11,513 nucleotides of DNA from Dictyoglomota bacterium (GTDB lineage: Bacteria; Dictyoglomota; Dictyoglomia; Dictyoglomales; Dictyoglomaceae). The DNA is taken from contig JAKOUL010000119.1 in NCBI GenBank assembly GCA_029776735.1, positions 1 to 11,513 on the forward strand, written 5' to 3'. Position 1 is the stretch's first letter, and every line of letters starts with the position of its first letter. The notes beneath the pieces were generated by a model. That model did not search any database. It saw nothing but the letters and a program-made list of their open reading frames with translations, and had not been told where the DNA came from. Below, in pieces: positions 1 through 6,607 of the stretch. Both the position numbers and the translations under genes were made by a program.

Positions 1-877
1 CTACTTTTAAAGGCACACATATTACTGAGCCAGTTTTAAATCCTGATATAGCATCATAATATTCAGTAAATCTGGAATCTTTAGAAACATTATTGACCAA
101 TGCTGGCTCTCCCGAATCTACAACCCATCCTACAATGCCTTCCCCTTTTAGAAGTTTTTTCCCCTCAAGATATTCTCCTCTTTCTCCTACCGCTTTCTCA
201 AAAATAAGATCACCATTATCTTTATCCTTAAGAAATATGGTTCCCCCATCTGCAGCAAGAATTTCAATTGCAGAATCAAGAATAACAGAAAGAATCTCAT
301 TTATATCCAAAGAGAAATTCACTATCCTTATAACCTCTGAGAAAGTCTTCATTTCATTTATCTTCTGCTCAAGCTTAAGGCTTTCTCTACCCACAAAGTT
401 AAGAAAGAGAGCAAGTAGAATTGATAATATTCCAAGTTCAAGAATTCTCATATATGCAGAACTGAAAATAATATTTATGCCTTGAATTATTCCAAAAAAT
501 ATAAAGGCAAGAGTCACTAATATTGCAGAGAGTATTGTGGTACGAAAATCATATCTAAAAGCTGCAGAAACTATTGGAAAAAGCAATAGTAAATAAAGTT
601 CGCTGGTGATACCACCAGTAAGATAAACAAGAATTGTTACTAACAATATATCAAGAGCTGCAAAAATCTCATGCCTATGTAAGAGAGAATATTTATAAAT
701 TGGAAATACTGTAGTAAAAAGTATGTAAAAAAATGAGACGATTAAAAAAATATTGAATATACTCATATTGGTAGGTGGGACAACACCAAGCTTAACAAGA
801 ATTAAAACTGTAAAGAGAATTAAAGCTCTAAATAAAGAAAGAAATTTTTCTCTTCTTAAATCACGGTAAACTCTCAT
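1..877 (-). CDS. Membrane sensor protein with GAF domain (partial, C-terminus outside window)
   Basis: The minus-strand reading frame is open from ATG at 877-875 to the window edge, giving 292 codons with no stop. Residues about 12-165 are strongly hydrophobic in five to six segments (about 14-35, 40-60, 70-87, 92-107, 113-135, 145-163). They include a TGGITSELYLL stretch like the integral-membrane sensor regions of PilS-type kinases. A short helical linker follows (about 168-190), then a GAF domain from about 193, with the typical sequences GEGIVGWVV, DSRF and VICVPL near its end. The output domain is not in the window, so it could be a histidine kinase, a GGDEF or an HD-GYP protein. Its place 10 bp after a receiver gene favours a histidine kinase (inference). 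An AGGGGA ribosome site lies about 14 nt before the ATG, inside the end of the receiver gene. An in-frame TAG at 898-896 rules out a much longer N-terminus. Confidence 0.85.
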   Translation of the reverse strand, partial: MRVYRDLRREKFLSLFRALILFTVLILVKLGVVPPTNMSIFNIFLIVSFFYILFTTVFPIYKYSLLHRHEIFAALDILLVTILVYLTGGITSELYLLLLFPIVSAAFRYDFRTTILSAILVTLAFIFFGIIQGINIIFSSAYMRILELGILSILLALFLNFVGRESLKLEQKINEMKTFSEVIRIVNFSLDINEILSVILDSAIEILAADGGTIFLKDKDNGDLIFEKAVGERGEYLEGKKLLKGEGIVGWVVDSGEPALVNNVSKDSRFTEYYDAISGFKTGSVICVPLKV

Positions 878-887
878 AATATTTGAA

Positions 888-1253
888 CTATTCCCCTAAA
901 AGATCTTCCACCTTTGTAATAAGCTCCGCAAGGCCAAAAGGTTTTGTAATATACTCATCAGCTCCCATACTATATCCTACCTTCTTATCAAGTTCGCTTG
1001 ATCTTGCAGATAGTATCAATACTAAAGTATTCTTAGAAGAATCCCCTTTAATTTGCTCACAAATAGCATATCCATCAATATCAGGAAGCATTATATCCAG
1101 AATGACTAAATCCGGATTCTTATTTTTTATTATCTCAAGAGCTTCTTTTCCAGTTCCTGCTTCATATAGTTCATACTTTTCTAAAAACTCTAAAGTCTCT
1201 CTCACTAAACTTCTTACATTCTCCTCATCTTCCACAATGAGAATTCGCTTCAT
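888..1253 (-). CDS. Single-domain response regulator (CheY-like receiver)
   Basis: This is a 121-residue protein made only of a receiver domain, without a DNA-binding or enzymatic output domain. The phosphorylation machinery is complete: acidic pair E8/D9, phospho-acceptor D53 in the sequence VILDIMLPD, S82 in the Thr/Ser position and K104 in YITKPF. By family knowledge such proteins accept a phosphoryl group from a histidine kinase and act by protein-protein contact. The start is secure because AGGAGGTG lies just upstream of the ATG. It is the first gene of a minus-strand unit, followed 10 bp later by the membrane GAF sensor, which is its likely partner. The pairing is inferred from position only. 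The downstream target cannot be told from this window. Confidence 0.93.
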   Translation of the reverse strand: MKRILIVEDEENVRSLVRETLEFLEKYELYEAGTGKEALEIIKNKNPDLVILDIMLPDIDGYAICEQIKGDSSKNTLVLILSARSSELDKKVGYSMGADEYITKPFGLAELITKVEDLLGE

Positions 1254-1287
1254 GACACCTCCTAAATTAAATATTTTTTAAATCTCT

Positions 1288-1317
1288 TTATTATACCCTT
1301 ATTAGACTTTCTATGAT
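1288..1317 (+). promoter_or_regulatory. Weak candidate promoter of the DUF59 gene
   Basis: TATGAT at 1312-1317 could be a -10 element, with only a poor -35 match (TTATTA, 1288-1293, spacing 18). TAAAAT at 1317-1322 is an alternative -10. A promoter is expected here because the gene to the right is divergent from its left neighbour. The ribosome site GAGGTGA at 1342-1348 precedes the ATG at 1353. The exact element is uncertain. Confidence 0.3.
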
Positions 1318-1319
1318 AA
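1290..1319 (-). promoter_or_regulatory. Candidate sigma-70-type promoter of the receiver/sensor unit
   Basis: On the minus strand a perfect TATAAT (plus 1295-1290) is preceded, after 18 bp, by TTATCA (plus 1319-1314), a 4/6 match to TTGACA. Transcription would start near 1283, leaving a leader of about 30 nt that contains the AGGAGGTG site before the ATG at 1253. The -35 overlaps the possible -10 of the divergent DUF59 gene, so the two promoters may compete. Confidence 0.5.
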
Positions 1320-1352
1320 AATATACCACAAAAAAAATCACGAGGTGAATAT

Positions 1353-1637
1353 ATGAATTTAAAAGAAGAGATAGAAAGCAAACTTAAAGAAATCATTGAT
1401 CCTGAGGTAGGGTTAGATCTTGTTACTTTAAACACTATTGATACGTTAGATGTAGACAGTGAAGGAAATGTAAAAATTATATTTAGACCAACAACTCCTT
1501 TCTGTCCATTAGGTGTTCAACTTGCTCTCTCCATCAAAAAAGCCGTTAAAGAGATAGAAGGAGTCAAAGATGTAGACGTAGAAATAGTAGATTTTATTTA
1601 TGCAGAACAGACTAATGAACTGTTAAAGAATCAGTAA
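1353..1637 (+). CDS. MIP18/DUF59 family protein (Fe-S cluster assembly type)
   Basis: This 94-residue protein consists of one MIP18 (DUF59) domain. The family signature is present: DPEVGLDLVTLNTI at residues 16-29, and RPTTPFCPLG at 45-54 with the conserved Cys51 after the Thr pair. Family members (SufT, PaaD, the N-terminal domain of some Mrp/ApbC proteins, eukaryotic MIP18) act in iron-sulfur protein maturation, probably in the cytosol. The exact role of stand-alone bacterial copies is less settled. Length is normal for the family and there is no signal peptide. The start is supported by GAGGTGA 4 nt upstream. It is monocistronic: its left neighbour is divergent, and its last 7 bp overlap the end of the convergent helicase gene. 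No suf or other Fe-S genes lie in the window to confirm the role. Confidence 0.88.
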   Translation: MNLKEEIESKLKEIIDPEVGLDLVTLNTIDTLDVDSEGNVKIIFRPTTPFCPLGVQLALSIKKAVKEIEGVKDVDVEIVDFIYAEQTNELLKNQ

Positions 1638-3604
1638 GTAGCATCCATCTTCTGCACAATCCACTCCTCAAAGAGTTCCTCTTTGGGGAGTTCTTCTATA
1701 AATATAGATGGTTTTAAAAAGACGTTAATGTCTTTAACCCTTTTAGTAATATAAGTTACAACAAAAAGCTCTCTTTTTGCCCTTGTCACAGCCACATAAA
1801 AAAGCCTTCTTTCCTCTTCCAAGTTATCAAAGCTTTTATAAGAAGGGAACTCTCCCTGAACTAATCTAAGGATAAAGACTACTTCCCATTCCAAACCTTT
1901 TGCTTGGTGAATTGTGGATAATACTACAAAATCTTTTTCTTCATCTTCTTCCAATATTTTTTCCCCTGCATAGGTATATAACGTAAGTTCACTAAGAAAT
2001 TTCTCTAAGTCGTTATATCTTTCAGCAAAAAGTATAAGCTGCGATACATCTTTCTCTCTACTTTCAAAGTCAGAATACTTTCTTCTTAAATAATCTGAAT
2101 AATATTCATCATAAAAAACTCTAAGGATTTCTGAAAATCTCTCCGTAGGAATATTTTTCACCTTATCCCAAATTCTCTTGATAAGGCGCATCCCTTCTAA
2201 AGCTCTACCTCCTAAGGAAAAATAAAATAATCTTTCAAAATCTTTTGTTTCTCTTAAAATATCCGCCATTTTTTTGGCATAAGCCCTCCCTATCCCAGGA
2301 AAGAGTTTAAAAAACCTCCGAGCAGAAAACTCGTCCTGAGGATTATAGATAATTTTCAATAAAGAGAGCATATCTTTTATATGTGCCTGTTCAAAAAATC
2401 TCAGTCCTCCTCTAACCTCAAACGGAATCCCCTGACGAGTAAGCTCTATCTGCAAAGTCATAGAATGATAATTAGATCTAAATAAAACTCCTATATCCTT
2501 GTACTTTATACCTTCTTTATAAAGTTCTTTTATAACTTCAGCAACAAACTGGGCTTCCTCTTCCTCATCTTTTGCCCATACCAGCTTTGGCTTAGAGCCT
2601 GATTTAAGTACAGGTCTTATTTCTTTCTGATACTGATTAACATTTCTTTTTATAATTTCATTAGCAAGAGAGATAATTTCAGGTGTACTTCTATAGTTAG
2701 ATACTAAATAAAATATTTTTGCCTCAGGGAAAACTTCTGTAAACTTCAGCATATTCTCCAAAGTAGCTCCTCTAAAGGAATATATACCCTGCGCATCATC
2801 CCCTACCACAAGTATATTCTTATTCTCGTCTCTCAAAAGCCTAATAATCTCACCTTGAAGCCAGTTAGTATCTTGATATTCATCTACCAATACCCATAAA
2901 AATCTTTCATTTAAAAGTCTTCTTATTTTTTCACTTTCTAAAAGAAGTTGATACCAGTAAAAAAGTAGATCATCATAATCTAATAAATTAAGTTCTCTTT
3001 TCCTTTCCTGATATCTCCCAATAATTTTTTCTATAACCTCTATCTTATCCAAGAGATGAATTGCTTTCAGTTTTAATGTTTCTTCTAAAGTTTTTCCTGT
3101 ATTTATATAAAAGCTAAAAACATCAAGAATTAAACCCTTGCCTATATCCTCATTAGGAAAAAGTTCCTCTATACATTCATCAATTAAATCAGCAGAATCC
3201 TCTCTATCTAAGATGGTATAATTATTATTCAATCCCACATTCTCTCCAAACATTCTTAAAAACCTATTTCCCACATGATGAAAAGTACCCCCTAACATCT
3301 CTTCTGTACTCTCCCTTACAAGAGATGAAACTCTATTAACCATATTTCTTGCTGCCTGATTTGTAAAAGTAAGAAGTATTATACTCTTGGGGGAATATCC
3401 TGAGGCAATAAGATATCCTACTCGGTAAACAATAGTACGAGTTTTTCCAGAACCAGGACCAGCAATTACAAGAGATGGCCCATCACTTCCAAAAACAATT
3501 TCTTCCTGCTCTGGGTTTAAATCTTTCTTAATTTTCTCAAGAAAAATCTGCTTTCTTTGAGAAGGAATAATAAAAATCTTTTTATAGTCAAATTTATTGT
3601 TCAT
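1631..3604 (-). CDS. UvrD/PcrA/Rep-type superfamily 1 DNA helicase
   Basis: This 657-residue protein has every hallmark motif of SF1A 3'-5' helicases, in order: Q-motif LNPEQ (29-33), Walker A AGPGSGKT (48-55, Lys54), motif Ia LLTFTNQAA (77-85), Walker B LVDEYQD (239-245), motif III GDDAQGIYSFRGA (268-280), NYRS (303-306), motif V STIHQAKGLEW (563-573) and motif VI YVAVTRAKR (603-611). Such ATP-driven helicases unwind DNA in repair, in restart of stalled replication and in removal of bound proteins. Compared with PcrA/UvrD of about 720 residues, the part after motif VI is short (about 45 residues), so the usual C-terminal RNA-polymerase-binding tail is probably missing (inference). About 28 residues precede the Q-motif, slightly more than in PcrA. 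No Shine-Dalgarno sequence precedes the ATG at 3604. I cannot separate UvrD, PcrA and Rep with certainty. Confidence 0.95.
   Translation of the reverse strand: MNNKFDYKKIFIIPSQRKQIFLEKIKKDLNPEQEEIVFGSDGPSLVIAGPGSGKTRTIVYRVGYLIASGYSPKSIILLTFTNQAARNMVNRVSSLVRESTEEMLGGTFHHVGNRFLRMFGENVGLNNNYTILDREDSADLIDECIEELFPNEDIGKGLILDVFSFYINTGKTLEETLKLKAIHLLDKIEVIEKIIGRYQERKRELNLLDYDDLLFYWYQLLLESEKIRRLLNERFLWVLVDEYQDTNWLQGEIIRLLRDENKNILVVGDDAQGIYSFRGATLENMLKFTEVFPEAKIFYLVSNYRSTPEIISLANEIIKRNVNQYQKEIRPVLKSGSKPKLVWAKDEEEEAQFVAEVIKELYKEGIKYKDIGVLFRSNYHSMTLQIELTRQGIPFEVRGGLRFFEQAHIKDMLSLLKIIYNPQDEFSARRFFKLFPGIGRAYAKKMADILRETKDFERLFYFSLGGRALEGMRLIKRIWDKVKNIPTERFSEILRVFYDEYYSDYLRRKYSDFESREKDVSQLILFAERYNDLEKFLSELTLYTYAGEKILEEDEEKDFVVLSTIHQAKGLEWEVVFILRLVQGEFPSYKSFDNLEEERRLFYVAVTRAKRELFVVTYITKRVKDINVFLKPSIFIEELPKEELFEEWIVQKMDATY
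1664..1697 (+). terminator. Rho-independent terminator of the DUF59 gene, inside the antisense helicase gene
   Basis: Two 12-nt arms, 1664-1675 (CTCCTCAAAGAG) and 1679-1690 (CTCTTTGGGGAG), pair fully around a 3-nt loop. The one non-Watson-Crick pair is U1668-G1686, allowed only in plus-strand RNA. A pyrimidine-rich tail TTCTTCT follows. The structure starts 26 nt after the DUF59 stop codon. The orientation-specific wobble and T-rich tail indicate termination of plus-strand transcription. The same bases encode the helicase C-terminal region (KEELFEEW). Confidence 0.6.
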
Positions 3605-3609
3605 AAATT

Positions 3610-3619
3610 ATTATATAAT
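3610..3619. promoter_or_regulatory. Palindromic -10 element between divergent helicase and secreted-protein genes
   Basis: The sequence ATTATATAAT reads the same on both strands and holds a perfect TATAAT each way (plus 3614-3619; minus 3615-3610). Plus transcription would start near 3626, leaving a leader of about 35 nt with AAGGGAG at 3645-3651, 9 nt before ATG 3661. Minus transcription would start near 3603-3604, almost exactly at the helicase ATG. No convincing -35 is seen in either direction, so activity each way is unproven. Confidence 0.45.
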
Positions 3620-3660
3620 AGAATTATCTTAAAAATTTTTACAGAAGGGAGTATCCTAAA

Positions 3661-4233
3661 ATGAAAAAAGTCTTTATTGCTATTTTATTGATCTTACTAT
3701 TTTCCACTCAAATTCTTTGGGCTCAAACTCAAACCCAGACTGTCCAAAATGAGAAAAAGCCTGCAACTATTTTTATACTTCATATTCTTACTTTTAATGA
3801 CATAGTAAAATCAAATTTAGAGAAAGATGTTCAAACTTTAGATGAAAGTTTTAAAATGAACGCTCCTATTTATCATCCTGCAATAGGATTAAATCTCTCT
3901 TTCTATACAAAACTCCACCAAAAAGGTCTTCCCTACCCTTCCATGGTAAACAGAATTCTCAAAAACCTTGTCCCTGCCCTAAATTCTACATCCTTACCTG
4001 ATAATACACAGGTAAATATAATATTATATGTTGATGATGCAGCCAATATCTATGAAGCGAAAACCCTCTTTCTTACTTTTCCTATCTCTGTAATAAAAGA
4101 ATATATAAAAAATAAGGATCTTAATAAGCTTGGGACTCAAATAATTTCCTTTATAGAGACCGATAAATTACAATATAAAAATGGTGTGTTTACATCTTCT
4201 AAATATGATTTTGAATGGATTCTAAAAATATAA
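3661..4233 (+). CDS. Secreted protein of unknown function
   Basis: I do not recognise this 190-residue protein. It starts with a clear Sec signal peptide: a KK n-region, a hydrophobic core at about residues 4-17 and a likely cleavage after WA at 20-21. The mature part begins with a Gln/Thr-rich stretch (QTQTQT). The remainder is an ordinary mix of predicted strands and helices with no Cys, no lipobox and no second membrane segment, so it should be soluble and extracytoplasmic. The start is well supported by AAGGGAG 9 nt upstream. It is the first gene of a tight seven-gene run that includes other exported proteins and a permease, which suggests an envelope role. No function can be assigned. 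Confidence 0.85.
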   Translation: MKKVFIAILLILLFSTQILWAQTQTQTVQNEKKPATIFILHILTFNDIVKSNLEKDVQTLDESFKMNAPIYHPAIGLNLSFYTKLHQKGLPYPSMVNRILKNLVPALNSTSLPDNTQVNIILYVDDAANIYEAKTLFLTFPISVIKEYIKNKDLNKLGTQIISFIETDKLQYKNGVFTSSKYDFEWILKI

Positions 4234-4244
4234 AATGGTGTAGT

Positions 4245-4805
4245 ATGAAAGAATTAAAGGGAAATTTTGCATATCTTCTTCATCCTTTTCCCGCCTTTCT
4301 CATAACAAGTATCAGCAAAGAGAAAAAACCAAATGTCATGACCGCATCATGGCTAATTCCTTTAAGTACAAACCCTCCTCTTATTGTATTGAGCCTAAAA
4401 CCTGAAAGATACACCTACAGTCTTATAAAAGAGACAGGAGACTTTGCTATAAACATTCCACCTTATGAGTTAAGAAAAGCCACCCTAATTTGTGGAAGAT
4501 ATAGCGGGAGAAATACTGATAAATTCAGGAAAGCAAATCTTACTCCTATATTAGCAGAAAAAATAGCATCTCCTCTTATAAAAGAATGTATTGCACATGT
4601 GGAATGCACCATTGAAAATATTGTGGATATAAAAGCAGATCATCACTTAGTAATCGGAAGGGTTCTACGTGCTCAGGTTATTAAAGAATACTTTGACAAA
4701 ACCTATCTTATAGAGAAGTTTAAACCAACTTTATATTTTGGCAATGATCTTTATGGTACAATAACTAACATAGAACAGCTATACATATCAGATAAGGAAA
4801 AATAA
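4245..4805 (+). CDS. Flavin reductase-like FMN-binding split-barrel protein
   Basis: From ATG 4245 the protein has 186 residues and fits the flavin reductase-like (split-barrel, DIM6/NTAB-type) family across its length: FPAFLITS with KKPNVMTASW near residues 15-36, NPPLIVLSLKPERYTYSLIKETGDFAIN at 43-70, CGRYSGRNTDKF at 83-94 and DHHLVIGRV at 132-140. Members bind FMN and reduce flavin or act as flavoprotein oxidoreductases. The substrate here is unknown, and there is no signal peptide, so it is cytosolic. An upstream in-frame ATG at 4215 would overlap the preceding gene by 19 bp and has no ribosome site. ATG 4245, with GGTG 4 nt before it and 11 bp after the preceding stop, is preferred but not certain. 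It seems out of place among envelope genes, so its functional link to them is unclear. Confidence 0.85.
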   Translation: MKELKGNFAYLLHPFPAFLITSISKEKKPNVMTASWLIPLSTNPPLIVLSLKPERYTYSLIKETGDFAINIPPYELRKATLICGRYSGRNTDKFRKANLTPILAEKIASPLIKECIAHVECTIENIVDIKADHHLVIGRVLRAQVIKEYFDKTYLIEKFKPTLYFGNDLYGTITNIEQLYISDKEK

Positions 4806-5453
4806 ATGAGAATATGGAAATTTCTCCTTATATTTTTATTATTTATAAGTTCGTCTTTTGGAATATCCACAGATGAGATACTACAAAAGACAAAAGTTGC
4901 ATACAACAATATAAATACATTTTATAGTATTCTTGAGGTTTATAATAGAGATGCTAACAGTGAAGAGAATATTACTTATGAATTCTTCTTTCAAAAACCT
5001 AATACTATAAGATTAAACATTGTAGATGGTAAAGATAAAGGGACAGTACTGATATATAAAGAAGGAAAAGTAAGACTAAAAAGAGGTGGGGTATTAAGCT
5101 TTATTCCTATCTCATTAAATCCTGATGACCCATTAATACTCTCTTTGAGAAAAGGAAGAGTAGATGAACTTAGTATAGCATATGTTTTAGAGCAGTTATT
5201 TAAAAACAAGCCTCTTTTAGTCAAAGAAGCAAATATTAATGGATATAATTGTTTTGTAATAGAGATAAATACGAGCAGAGATCGTCTATATACTTACACA
5301 ATGCAGAGAGTTTACATAGACAAAGATAATTTTATACCTATTCAATTAGAGCAGTATGAAAATTACCAGGATACTAAAATATTAGTTCATAAAAGAACAT
5401 ATAAAAATTATCAGATAAACCCAAATTTTGATTCCCAAATTTTTAATATTTGA
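4806..5453 (+). CDS. Secreted LolA-like / DUF1571-like protein
   Basis: This 215-residue protein has a signal peptide (hydrophobic core about 6-17, likely cleavage after SFG, residue 19). The mature part starts with a helix (TDEILQKTKVAYNNINTFYSILEV), then strands of the kind FFQKPNTIRLNIV and GTVLIYKEGKVRL, then SLNPDDPL, and ends with VYIDKDNFIPIQLEQYE. This order matches the half-barrel fold of outer-membrane lipoprotein carrier proteins (LolA/LolB) and related DUF1571 proteins. I assign it by pattern only. By analogy it may bind a lipid or lipoprotein in the periplasm (inference). The start codon directly follows the stop of the previous gene, with AAGGA in the end of that gene, so translation is probably coupled. 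Confidence is good for a secreted protein and moderate for the family. Confidence 0.7.
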   Translation: MRIWKFLLIFLLFISSSFGISTDEILQKTKVAYNNINTFYSILEVYNRDANSEENITYEFFFQKPNTIRLNIVDGKDKGTVLIYKEGKVRLKRGGVLSFIPISLNPDDPLILSLRKGRVDELSIAYVLEQLFKNKPLLVKEANINGYNCFVIEINTSRDRLYTYTMQRVYIDKDNFIPIQLEQYENYQDTKILVHKRTYKNYQINPNFDSQIFNI

Positions 5454-5457
5454 TAAA

Positions 5458-6603
5458 ATGAGCATAAGATTAGAAAACATAACAAAGACTTTCTCTATTA
5501 CCCATGAGCTCTCAAATCTTATTAGACAAAGAAAAGATTCAGAGATCGTAGAAGATCTTCCTCAAAAAGAAGGCAATAAAATTTATGTCTTAAAAGATAT
5601 TAATCTATATATTCCAGAAGGAAAAACCTTATCCATAATCGGACCATCAGGATGTGGAAAGACTACTTTACTAAAAGTAATTGCTGGCTTAGAAAAGCCT
5701 GATTCAGGAGATGTATATTTTAACGAAGAAAAAGTTACAAATCTTTCACCATCTGAAAGAAAGATAGGCATGGTATTTCAAGACTACGCTCTTTATCCGC
5801 ACTATGCAGCAAAAGGAAATCTTTCTTTTCCCTTCTGGATTAAAAAAACACCTCAAGAAGAAATAGATGAAAAGATAAAGGAAACTGCAGAGATTCTTGG
5901 AGTAGGGTTTGAATATCTTTTACCCAAAAAACCAAAAGAACTTTCGGGAGGAGAAAAACAAAGAGTAGCGGTAGGAAGATGCATTATAAGAAATCCGTCA
6001 GTAATGCTCTTTGATGAACCTCTATCTAATCTTGATACAAGATTAAGAGTACAAACAAGAGTTCAGATTAAAAAACTTCTACTAAGATTTCAAGTTACCT
6101 CTGTTTATGTTACCCATGATCAAAATGAGGCTATAGCCATAGGAGATATCATAGGAGTAATGCATGGAGGAAGAATATTACAGGTAGGAACTTATGAGGA
6201 ACTTACAGAAAATCCCACCCATTCTTTTGTAGCTTCTTTTGTTGGAAATCCTCCCATGAATCTTATAGAAGGAAAAATCTCGGGTTCTATTTTTTATTCC
6301 GAAGGGAGACTATTTCATCTTCCCTTTTCTTTCCAAGAAGGAGAATATATCTTGGGTTTTCATGCAAAAGATATAAAAATAAATCCCCATGGAGCAATCT
6401 TAGGAGAAGTATTCTTCATTGATAGTCTTCCCTCAGATAAAAGGCAAGTTTTACACGTAGATTTAGGGAAAACTGTTATAAAAATAGAAACTGAAAATAA
6501 ATTAGATGTAAGAGTAGGAGATAAAATTTCTTTTGACCTTCCAGAAAAGATTTACCTTTTCAAAAAGGATTCTGGTGAGAGAATTAAATTAAGGGGGTAT
6601 TAA
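5458..6603 (+). CDS. ABC transporter ATP-binding protein, MalK/UgpC (CUT1) type
   Basis: From ATG 5458 the protein has 381 residues. The ATPase motifs are all intact: Walker A GPSGCGKT (62-69), Q-loop Gln108, signature LSGGE (162-166), Walker B VMLFDEP (182-188) with catalytic Glu187, D-loop SNLD and H-loop His220. About 120 C-terminal residues follow, like the OB/TOBE regulatory domain of MalK-type ATPases, which energise carbohydrate or glycerol-phosphate importers. Unusually, about 26 extra charged residues (about 13-41, including ELSNLIRQRKDSEIVEDL) lie between the first strand (ENITKTF) and the second (YVLKDINL). No sugar permease or binding protein is in the window, so it is an orphan or shared ATPase, or it serves an unusual partner. 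A TTG at 5428 could add ten residues but would overlap the upstream gene. ATG 5458, 4 bp after the preceding stop, is preferred, although it has no clear ribosome site. Confidence 0.92.
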   Translation: MSIRLENITKTFSITHELSNLIRQRKDSEIVEDLPQKEGNKIYVLKDINLYIPEGKTLSIIGPSGCGKTTLLKVIAGLEKPDSGDVYFNEEKVTNLSPSERKIGMVFQDYALYPHYAAKGNLSFPFWIKKTPQEEIDEKIKETAEILGVGFEYLLPKKPKELSGGEKQRVAVGRCIIRNPSVMLFDEPLSNLDTRLRVQTRVQIKKLLLRFQVTSVYVTHDQNEAIAIGDIIGVMHGGRILQVGTYEELTENPTHSFVASFVGNPPMNLIEGKISGSIFYSEGRLFHLPFSFQEGEYILGFHAKDIKINPHGAILGEVFFIDSLPSDKRQVLHVDLGKTVIKIETENKLDVRVGDKISFDLPEKIYLFKKDSGERIKLRGY

Positions 6604-6607
6604 AAAT

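Noticed and set aside
93..485. Open frame on the plus strand opposite the sensor gene, 130 codons.
   Set aside because: Ser/Ile/Arg-rich nonsense composition typical of an antisense shadow. The minus frame gives a coherent membrane plus GAF protein.
883..1281. Open frame on the plus strand opposite the receiver gene, 132 codons.
   Set aside because: Antisense shadow. The minus frame has all receiver motifs and a perfect ribosome site.
2190..2215. AGGAGGT followed by an in-frame ATG on the minus strand within the helicase, considered as an internal start.
   Set aside because: It would cut off the ATPase core and begin in the middle of domain 2. The bases encode Gly-Gly-Arg, so the match is probably accidental.
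3631..3640. AAAAATTTTT palindrome in the leader of the first operon gene.
   Set aside because: Simple AT-rich sequence of a kind expected by chance here, without a GC stem.
4215..4244. Earlier ATG for the flavin reductase-like gene, overlapping the upstream gene by 19 bp.
   Set aside because: No ribosome site and ten extra residues outside the family's usual start; kept only as an alternative.
5428..5457. TTG start adding ten residues to the ABC ATPase.
   Set aside because: It overlaps the upstream gene and adds residues before the natural start of the nucleotide-binding domain (MSIRLENITK). The ATG at 5458 fits better.
6541..6575. Nested inverted repeats (CCAGAA/TTCTGG around CCTTT/AAAGG) upstream of the phospholipase gene.
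   Set aside because: The outer and inner stems are separated by an 8-versus-1-nt bulge, the pairs are mostly A/T, and the stretch is coding. Chance is likely in this composition.
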